A stretch of DNA of 32,137 nt. Origin: Prorocentrum cordatum. Taxonomy: Eukaryota; Sar; Dinophyceae; Prorocentrales; Prorocentraceae. Where the stretch lies: NCBI GenBank assembly GCA_963575745.1, contig CAUYUJ010016133.1, forward strand, positions 262,482-294,618. Direction: 5' to 3'. Positions within the stretch are counted from its first letter, which is position 1. Every line of letters starts with the position of its first letter. A model generated the notes under the pieces. That model was not told the origin of the DNA and searched no databases. It worked only from the letters and a program-made list of their open reading frames with translations. The position numbers were made by a program, and so were the translations under genes. Below are positions 25,520 through 32,137 of the stretch, in pieces.

Positions 25520-26228
25520 GGCTGAACAGTCTACTGACGTCGACGTCGATGAGGACAACGAGGACGACGACGACGACGGCGACGAGCACAGCGCCCCGTC
25601 ATAGGCAGGTGGCCCAGCACGGCTGCCGTGCCCGCGTCGCTGCGCCCTGGCCGTGGAGGGAGCCAGGGGGCGGCCAGGGGCTTTCGGGTCCGGCCGCGCC
25701 GGTGGCTGCTGGGACCACGGGCCCGTGGGGCCGGGGCGGGGGGGGAGCGCCGGCGGGAGGGCGCGGCCGAAAAATGGTGGAGGGTGTTGCTAGAAGTGCC
25801 CCTGGCCCAAGGTACCCCCAGGGTTCTCGGGGTGGCCCAGGCGGCCTCCAGGGCACCCCTCACGAGGCCCAGAGGGCCCCAGGGGCTCCAAAATGGAGCG
25901 AAAAGCTGGGGGCACCTTGGGCCAGGGGCACTCCTAGCAGCGCCCGCATGCTGGAGGGCACGGGAAGAATGAGGGCGGGGGGGCGGAGGCGAAGACCAGA
26001 GCGGCGGAGCGGAGGCGAGCGGGGAGGGAGAGGGGGGGAAGAAGGGGAGCGGGGCGCCGGGGGAAGGTCGTCCGAGCGGCGCTGCGCCGCAGCGGAACGG
26101 GTGGCCCCGGCCAGGCAGCGGCGGCCTCGGGGCCCAGGCTTGAGCTTGGACCGTCGAGCGCAGCACCGCGCCGCCGATCGCCCGGGGTCCTCGCCTCCTG
26201 CGTGCTGGCCCGGACGCGAGGCTGACCT
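25520..26228. other. No gene recognised; short GAC run at start
   Basis: A short GAC run (about 25555-25590) is followed by GC-rich DNA that is open in several frames on both strands. An approximate direct repeat (GTGCCCCTGGCCCAAGGTAC near 25797; in inverted form, TTGGGCCAGGGGCACTC near 25917) forms imperfect arms. No protein motif is visible. Confidence 0.3.
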
Positions 26229-26450
26229 CCGGCTCCTCCTCCTCCTCCTCCTCCTCCTCCTCCCTCCTCCTCCTCCTCCTCCTCCTCCTCCTCCTCCCTT
26301 CCTCCTCCTCCTCCTCCTCCTCCTCCTCCTCCTCCTCCTTCTCCTCCTCCTCCTCCTCCTCCTCCCCTCCTCCTCCCTCCTCCTCCTCCTCCTCCTCCTC
26401 CTCCTCCTCCTCCTCCTCCTCCCCTTCCTCCTCCTCCTCCTCCTCCCGCC
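26229..26450. repeat. (CTC)n tract, about 220 bp
   Basis: A pyrimidine-only run on the plus strand, interrupted by TTCC and CCCC. Confidence 0.9.
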
Positions 26451-26529
26451 GCTTGGAGAGATCTACACGGTCCGAGAGCGTTCTGGGGAAACCAAAAAGT
26501 ACCAATACCGCGGTTCCTTGGATCTCGCT

Positions 26530-26595
26530 CGGGGTGCGTTCTGATCAGAATCTCGAGGCCAATCGAGCGGTGGCGACGAGGGCCTCCGAGGAGGC
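26530..26595 (+). repeat. Dispersed ~65-bp repeat, partner of 3703-3768
   Basis: Resembles the minus strand of 3703-3768. It lies in a 128-codon plus-strand frame (26453-26839) that is not recognised. Confidence 0.3.
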
Positions 26596-26944
26596 CCGGA
26601 CAGGTGAGAGCGAGGGAATGGTAGAGGTATGGGTGCCCATTCCTCCTTCGGACACTCTGGCCGTTCTGCGGCCGATTCCTCCTCCCGTCGTGCCCCTCCT
26701 TTGCTCTCGCCGCAGTTGGCCATTTGCGCGTCCCGCGGTCAGCCCGACCGCTAGTGCGACCCAACTCGCCGCAGACCAAAAGAAGTGTTGGCCCAGCGTG
26801 TCTTCGGCAGCTCCCTGGCAAGCCGGCCCATACTCTTGATTCGCCCCGCGAATGCACGGGATTGGTCACACAAGGTTGGTCCAGCGATGGCGTAAAGGTG
26901 TTGCCGTTTCGCTTATGATGGGAGTTGCTCGGTTGAGGTGCTTG

Positions 26945-27105
26945 AAGGAGGGGAGGAGAACGAGGAGGAGAGCGAGAAGGAGCAGGAGTAAGAAGAGGAC
27001 CAGGAGGAGGCGAAGGAGGAGGAGGGCGAAGGAGGAGGAGGAGGAAGAGGGAGGACGACGAGGAGGAAGAAGGGGGGGAGGAAGAGAAGGAGGACGAGGA
27101 GGAGG
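26945..27105. repeat. GAG/GGA purine tract
   Basis: Imperfect purine run. Confidence 0.75.
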
Positions 27106-27109
27106 CCGT

Positions 27110-27470
27110 CGCGGGCCTTCTGTTCTGGGATCCTTCTGGAGGACTCTTGGGGCCAGGTTGGGGGCTCAATGTGGCCCTCCTGAGGTCCTCTCGGGACTGT
27201 TTCGGGGGCCTCTTGGGGTTATCCTGGGGCTGCCTGGAGGGGTCTTCGGGCCCTCTTAGAGCTCCTTGGGGGATCTCTGGGCATTCGTGGGGCGGTTGTG
27301 GTCCCAATGGTTCAACAGTATGGGGGGCGACAATGCCACACCACACCCTCGGAAGTCGACAAATTGCTCATTGGAGCGCTCCTGGTGGTCGTCTTGAGAC
27401 CCTCTTGGGCCGTCCAGGCCCATCTTGGGTCAACCTAGGCCACAGAGGCCCATCGGAGGCGAAAAGGCAA
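27110..27470. repeat. GGGCC/CTTGG degenerate repeat field, second copy
   Basis: The same type of 15-base variants as 20640-21800 and in the same orientation, ending in GAGGCGAAAAGGC like the A-rich segments there. Confidence 0.55.
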
Positions 27471-27479
27471 TGAAGCTAA

Positions 27480-28207
27480 CATGATCGATTTGTGCAAGGT
27501 GGGGGGGAGGCTCTTCCTCATATTCACTCGGTACTCTCGTCCTTCATATCCTCCCCATCCTCATCCTCATGATCCCATTCCCCTCGTACTGCTCATCATT
27601 TATCCTCTTGTTGCTTGTTCTTCATCTCGTTATTATCACCGTCTCGTTATTCTCACCAACATCGTGTTTATTGTTACTCTTCCTCCCGTGGGCCGGCGGT
27701 CAGGACTGGGCTGGATAACGTTGGCGACCGTGGTATGTTTCCCGATCATGCTGTGTTGCGACGACGACTGCGACAGCTGATCGCCGTGCCCGCTTCGCCT
27801 CCCGCCGCCCCTTGTTGTTCGTTTCTCCTTCCTACAGGCGTGAGGGTGTTGATGCTTGCCCCATGGTCTTGGCCTCATGGAGGGCCCTCGTCGCAACAGC
27901 TGAATCCGCCTCGAGATGCTGATCGGGACGCGCTTCATGGCAGGTATGGGGGGAAAATGTTGCAGCGGGAAGGGAGGAAAAGGTTTGATAGGTCTTATCA
28001 GGTTTGAGAGAGTTCCAGGGGGTCCCAAGATGATCTAGTTCACCACTGATCCCACGGAGGGGGGCGACGAGGATGAGAAAGGAGGGATGTGATATTCAGG
28101 TATGTCTGGTGTTGATTTGTTGCCCAAGGGCATCAGAAGGCTTCCTCCTCGTCTCTAGTCACGCCTAGTCCCTCCTCGCTCCCTCTCATCCTCCTCTTTG
28201 CCCTCCG
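27480..28207. other. No gene recognised
   Basis: Less GC-rich, pyrimidine-biased DNA (CTCGTTATT-CACC repeated near 27627-27655). Short frames on both strands (up to 130 codons) have no motif. Confidence 0.25.
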
Positions 28208-28876
28208 ATGTTATATGGTTATGCTGGCCACGTGCAACCAGTCCCCGATTTCGGCTCCGCAGTAAAACTAGCCCACGGCACGGATGAAACCACTGGAACC
28301 CAGGACCTCCACGAAGAAAACCTTGAGCGGAGCACGCTCAGACAGGCTCGAACTTGCACGGCAGCTGAAGACGGGCGAGTAGTTTTCCAGAATTTTCTGC
28401 ACGAGGCTGCCTGCCCGCTCCCAACTGATCGGGAGCCTCCCTCACCGACGTCCCTCGCTCGTGCACTCGACGCCGCAGTTACCGCAGAGGGCGATCGGGC
28501 CACGGCGCCCCTCGGCCCCCCTCGGCCCTCCCCCGGACCGCCCACCCCGACCCCGAGCAGACCGGAGCCGAGGGAGCGAATGGGCCTGGGCAGCGGAGCG
28601 GGCACGCCTGGACGGGGCTCGGGAGCGGCGCGGGCTCCCGAGGCCCTCCCATCAAAAGAGAAGCACCCCCCACCCCCCGGCACCTGCCCAAGGTGCGCAG
28701 CTCGTGGCCAGTGCTGGGGGACTCCAGGACCAGGAGGGCCCCCTCCTATTGCTCGAACTCCCATGGCCTCACACGGCCTGGCCTCCAATGGTTCTGCAAA
28801 CCACGCCCTCCCATCATTACGTTCGATGCTCTTACGTAAGTGGGGAACAGCGGGCTATGGCGGCTATGGGCTATGA
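28208..28876 (+). CDS. Unrecognised ORF, doubtful
   Basis: A 222-codon frame from ATG to TGA. The first 80 residues have mixed composition; the middle (about 95-165) is Pro/Gly/Arg-rich, and a CPRCAARGQC element with two CXXC-like pairs follows. An overlapping minus-strand frame of 189 codons (28219-28788) is equally long, which weakens the case. No family is recognised and no upstream signal is visible. It may be non-coding. Confidence 0.2.
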   Translation: MLYGYAGHVQPVPDFGSAVKLAHGTDETTGTQDLHEENLERSTLRQARTCTAAEDGRVVFQNFLHEAACPLPTDREPPSPTSLARALDAAVTAEGDRATAPLGPPRPSPGPPTPTPSRPEPRERMGLGSGAGTPGRGSGAARAPEALPSKEKHPPPPGTCPRCAARGQCWGTPGPGGPPPIARTPMASHGLASNGSANHALPSLRSMLLRKWGTAGYGGYGL

Positions 28877-28889
28877 GGCTACATCCGGA

Positions 28890-29225
28890 TGTTCCTCCTC
28901 TTCCCCCTCCTCCTCCTCCTCATCATCATCTTCCTCCTCCTCCTTCTCTTCCTCCTCCTCGTACTACTCCTCTTCCTCCTCCTCCTCCTCCTCCTCCTCC
29001 TCATCCTCCTGCTCCATTGCTGGGTGAGCTCCTCCTCCTCATCGTCTTCCTCTTCCTCCTCCTCCTCCTCCTCCTCCTCCTCCTCCTCCTCCTCCTCCTC
29101 TTCCTCCTCCTCCTCCTCCTCTCTATTTCCCTCTTGTTCGACCTTCTTTTCATCCTCCTCCTCATCCGCCTCCTCCTCCACATCCTTTCCATCCTCCTCC
29201 TTTACATCATCCTCAGCATCCTCCT
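28890..29225. repeat. CTC/TCC pyrimidine tract
   Basis: About 330 bases dominated by CTC with TCA, TTC and TAC interruptions. Poly-Ser, poly-Leu, poly-Pro and, on the other strand, poly-Glu/Arg frames are by-products. Confidence 0.85.
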
Positions 29226-29557
29226 CCCAGGCACCAAAACATTGCTACACTTTGGGGGAGAACCACTGTTTGGGCATCAACCTCTGCCCCAGGAGGCCGG
29301 GTCTCTCAGTCCTCGCTGTGGTCGCCCGAGCATGATCCAGCCTTCTCTGGTCTCGTCTTGAGCAGCAATTAGCGCAAGAGGTGCCCAGTCCCGGCTTCTT
29401 CGGCTGTCCTGCCTCGAAAGTATCCGGCTGGCAGGACTGCCAAAGTGGGTATTGGTAGTCTGTTTCCGGCTTCTGGTTGGCCGGCCTCGCCCTCGCAGGA
29501 AATCTCCACTTCGTGAGCGCCGCAGCTTGGGGACATGGCGGCTATGAGTTATGGGGC
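29226..29557. other. No gene recognised; inverted GGC-G-CTATGRG motif
   Basis: Mixed sequence between pyrimidine tracts. ATGGCGGCTATGAGTTATGGGGCT at its end (29535) resembles ATGGCGGCTATGGGCTATGAGGCT before the preceding tract (about 28858), so the boundary of the two CTC tracts is repeated. Confidence 0.4.
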
Positions 29558-29674
29558 TCCATCCCTCTCCTCGTCCTCCTCACCCTCTTCTTCGTTGCCG
29601 AGTGAGCTCCTCCCCTTCCTCGTCCCTCTCCTCCTCCTCCTCCTCATCCTCCTCATCCTCATCCTCCTCCTCGT

Positions 29675-29769
<95 letters not shown>

Positions 29770-29808
29770 CCTCCTCCTCCTCCTCCTCCTCCTCCTCCTC
29801 CTCCTCCT
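29558..29808. repeat. CTC tracts flanking a perfect (ATC)31 run
   Basis: 29558-29675 is CTC/CAT-rich. 29676-29769 is an uninterrupted ATC run of about 31 units (poly-Ile, poly-Met or poly-His/Ser depending on frame). 29769-29808 is CTC. Length and purity suggest a recent expansion. Confidence 0.9.
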
Positions 29809-29948
29809 GCTATCGCTGCAGCTGGTGATGGACGCGACGGACACGGGTGGCGATGCAGCTGCTGGACGGAAAGGGTGATGCAAGACGCAGAGAGTGAGGC
29901 TGGCCGCGGCGGGCATGAGGGCGGAGCGCATCGAGAGTTATGCTGCTC

Positions 29949-30125
29949 CTAATCTAGCCGTCATCACCAGAAAGACGTTCGAGCACAAGAGTACCGAAAC
30001 TCGAGGGTCTTTACGTGTCGGGCCATGGGAGACACTCGCCCGACACTGTTTCGACACTCTCTCGACACTTGCCCGGGTGCTCGGAATGTGTTTCTGGGAT
30101 GTGGTCCTTGAGCACGATGGGAGCA
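29949..30125. repeat. ~180-bp duplicated segment, copy 1
   Basis: From TCTAGCC-TCA-CACCAG to ATGGGAGCA this matches 30364-30547 at roughly three quarters of positions, including CCGACACTGT-TCGAC-CTCT-TCGACA and TTTCTGGGATGTGGTCCT. Both strands stay open across both copies, so a coding origin cannot be assigned to one strand. Confidence 0.65.
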
Positions 30126-30281
30126 ACATAAATCGAACAGATGAGGAGGTGGATTGCTCTGGCAAAGCAGGAACACAGCAAAGCCCGAGGAGAGCGAGGC
30201 ATTGACAGTGCAGCTCAACATTGACACGGAAGTGGCCGGGAAGCCCCCGCGACATGTCCACGAGCGTTGTTCCACCTCAGC

Positions 30282-30317
30282 ATGTGTGTGTGGTGTGTAT
30301 GTGCGTGTGTGTGTGTG
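30282..30317. repeat. (GT)n run
   Basis: An imperfect GT dinucleotide run between the two 180-bp copies. Confidence 0.75.
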
Positions 30318-30363
30318 CCTCGCCACAGTCATGGCCTGCGGCCTCGGGCTAGGATGCTCCAGC

Positions 30364-30547
30364 CTACGTCTAGCCCTAGACACCAGGAAGACTTCCGAGC
30401 ACCAAGAGAGGACCGAAATTCGATGGTTTGCACGCGTCGGGGCCTGGGAGGCACTCGTCCGACACTGTCTCGACGCTCTTTCGACATTCTCTCGGGTGCT
30501 CGAAATTATTTCTGGGATGTGGTCCTGAAATACGATGGGAGCAGCAT
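30364..30547. repeat. ~180-bp duplicated segment, copy 2
   Basis: Partner of 29949-30125, same orientation, about 416 bases downstream. A small length change after CTCGGGTGCTCG shifts the reading frame relative to copy 1. Confidence 0.65.
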
Positions 30548-30570
30548 GAGCCTCGGGGAGGATCCTGCCA

Positions 30571-31029
30571 TCCAGCTGAGGGCCCAGCTCCTGGACTCCT
30601 GGCTCGGCCTCCCGGGAGACCGCGCCCGAGTTGCGCCCGAGGATCCAGAGGGTGTGGCACACCATCGGAGGTGCGCTCCAGGCAGCAGGACGCGCTGGCA
30701 GATGGCGCAGAGCACGTGGGCCAATGGGCGCGGTCATCGCGACACTCATGGACCTCGCGGCCGGGAGGCAGGTCCGGCCAACGGTGTGGATTGGACCAGA
30801 GAAAGGGCAAGCAAGCACGGAGTAGCACGTGGTTCACGCAGACTCGGTTGTGTTCGGCAGCTTCGTCGGTCACAAGGCCATCCTGCACGACATATGCGAA
30901 GATGTACGATGGCAGCTGTGGAGACAGGCAGTTGAGTATGAGGGCGGCTGCGACGTGGCAGATGGAGCCAATGCTTTGCAGGTGCGAAGTGAGCTAAGGC
31001 CGGCACGCCAGGAAAGGCGAGTGGGCTGA
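30571..31029 (+). pseudogene. Possible decayed coding remnant with one in-frame stop
   Basis: One plus-strand frame reads about 150 codons from 30571 to TGA at 31027-31029, with a single TAG (30823-30825). Unlike its surroundings the translation is not low-complexity (for example GAVIATLMDLAAG before the stop and FGSFVGHKAILHDICED after it). No family is recognised. It could be a broken piece of a mobile-element protein or chance. Confidence 0.2.
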
Positions 31030-31140
31030 GTGGAGCAGACTGGTGGCCGCGGTGAGCGGAGGTCAGTGGCGCCGCACACGGAACCACAGAGGAGGGTACC
31101 CCTCGTGGAGGCGGAGTGCCCACGGCGCGGAGTGTCGAAC

Positions 31141-31145
31141 AAGAC
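31141..31145. repeat. 5-bp target-site duplication of element D copy 3 (left)
   Basis: AAGAC here and at 31314-31318, directly outside the element. Confidence 0.5.
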
Positions 31146-31313
31146 TCAGGAGGGGAAAAAAACACATACACAGACACAATTAATCGTCGATCCCCCAGAA
31201 AATATGGGAAGATATGGGAAGTGGGGGGGTAACAAAAACCCAGAAAAGTATACGGAAATATGGGGAATCATGTTATTTGTGTGTATTTATTTGTGTGTCT
31301 GTGGGCCCCTTCA
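31146..31313. mobile_element. Dispersed short element, copy 3 (family D)
   Basis: 168 bases from TCAGGAGGGGAAAA to GGGCCCCTTCA, colinear with copies 1 and 2 and flanked by AAGAC on both sides. Contains AAAATATGGGAA repeats and a GT/T-rich right end. Non-coding. Confidence 0.7.
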
Positions 31314-31537
31314 AAGACGTTGGCCCACAGGATCTGGAGGTGCCCAGCCAGCACCACCGCGCACAGGGGAGGCCAGGCAGTCCGAGCGCCGGGTGCCGAA
31401 GGCGCTGTCGGCGGTGGGCACTGAGCTTGCCCCATGGCGGAGGGGGCCCACGCCGAGTTCACTCACCACGCCAATCTTCCATGAAGAAACGACTGCCTCT
31501 GAGATAATGTAGCTCGAAGCAGGTGCCTTAGATGGTC

Positions 31538-32137
31538 TCACAGTGTCCGGGGGCGGGCCGGGAGTGAGACACTCCTGATGGCCAGCGCCGCAGGAGGTGC
31601 GGCGAGGCGGTGACTGTGCTCGCGTGGCGCGATGGTGCCTGGCAGCTGGGCACCATGATAGCCGCGCCCCTCCCTGGTTTTCGCCAATTTGTGCCCCGTT
31701 CGGAGACCCTTGCTCTGGCCATGGCTCTTGAGTGCGTACTGGAAACAGGCGGCGACCTGTTTGAATTCATCTGCTAGCACAGTTGTTGTACATGTTCTGA
31801 TGCGCTCTTTGCGAGACGCCCTGACGCTGAGCGCATCCGAGCCACACCCAAAAACCCAACATTCGGTGGCGGCATCCAGGGCGCCCAATGTTCTTTCGAG
31901 GCCATTGGGTTGCTTTGCAATTTGAGGCCGGTAATCCTGAGAGGCATTACGGTCTTTAATGACGTTATTTCCTCTCGCTCTGGGTTGCTTGTGGCCCTCG
32001 TAGTTTTGCAGGTGGCCCTCGTGGCTCCGCATGTGGCCGTCGTAGTTCTGCGCGTTGCCCTCTAAGTTCGGTCTGTGGCCCTCGCAGTCCTGTCGGTGGC
32101 TCTTGGCCGTCGTGGCTCCTCCTGGTTGCACTAGTAG
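31538..32137 (-). CDS. Unrecognised ORF with N-terminal 7-residue repeats, runs off the window
   Basis: The minus-strand frame is open from the window edge to a stop at about 31538 (nearly 200 codons), with no ATG at its edge end, so the start probably lies outside. The first visible part has about five heptads of the type HLQNYEG (from 32096 down to about 31985), encoded by a 21-base repeat TGTGGCCCTCGTAGTTCTGC on the plus strand. The next 90 residues are mixed in composition and could be helical; the last 50 are basic and Pro/Ala-rich. No domain is recognised. It may be a real gene fragment or a minisatellite that happens to stay open. Confidence 0.3.
   Translation of the reverse strand, partial: LLVQPGGATTAKSHRQDCEGHRPNLEGNAQNYDGHMRSHEGHLQNYEGHKQPRARGNNVIKDRNASQDYRPQIAKQPNGLERTLGALDAATECWVFGCGSDALSVRASRKERIRTCTTTVLADEFKQVAACFQYALKSHGQSKGLRTGHKLAKTREGRGYHGAQLPGTIAPREHSHRLAAPPAALAIRSVSLPARPRTL

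Overview
What it is. This looks like a GC-rich, repeat-saturated piece of nuclear genome from a protist. A dinoflagellate is the best guess, possibly a Prorocentrum-like one, but this is inference. The basis is two LINE-type reverse transcriptase/RNase H ORFs of the kind that crowd dinoflagellate genomes, very long GGA/CTC and GAC tracts, and short repeat families scattered between long non-coding stretches. No dinoflagellate spliced leader, rRNA, tRNA or conserved housekeeping gene was found, so the taxon is not proven. It does not look bacterial: no operons or ribosome-binding sites, and almost all long open frames are by-products of triplet repeats.

Layout. 1-2500 is a cluster of small inverted-repeat elements: a 193-bp element (300-492), a GATGCATCG foldback (about 543-690), and a short and a long member of one terminal-inverted-repeat family (849-1002 and 1279-2442), each bounded by an 8-bp target-site duplication. 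2500-7000 holds GAC and GGA tracts, a T-shaped foldback (3156-3287) and small tandem arrays (73, 82 and 92 bp). 7094-10030, minus strand, is a 978-codon RT/RNase H ORF lying between two identical 145-bp blocks, each preceded by a GGA run. 11-13 kb contains the first of three copies of a short element plus a 53-bp array. 13079-13959 is an unusual minisatellite bounded by inverted terminal repeats. 13927-16356, plus strand, is a second RT-type ORF cut off just after where the RT active site should be; two tandem hairpins follow its stop codon. 17468-17776 is a nearly perfect 138-bp-arm hairpin. 18.7-24.5 kb is mainly degenerate tandem arrays. 24.5-29.8 kb is dominated by CTC, GAG and ATC tracts with little recognisable content. 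29.9-31.3 kb has a duplicated 180-bp segment, a decayed reading frame and the third copy of the short element. The last 600 bp is an open minus-strand frame starting with 7-residue repeats and running off the window.

How the parts fit. The only recognisable proteins are the two retrotransposon polyproteins. They share the order (RT) - CX2CX8HX4C zinc motif - RNase H - C-terminal Cys-rich tail. The other content is best read as non-autonomous elements that could use enzymes encoded elsewhere, and as satellite or microsatellite DNA, some of it inside or bounded by inverted repeats. No cellular pathway can be assigned. The observations best supported by the sequence are the 8-bp-TSD inverted-repeat family, the short element inserted into an older tandem array with a 5-bp duplication, the inverted-repeat-bounded minisatellite, and the paired 3' hairpins with a swapped base pair after the second RT ORF.
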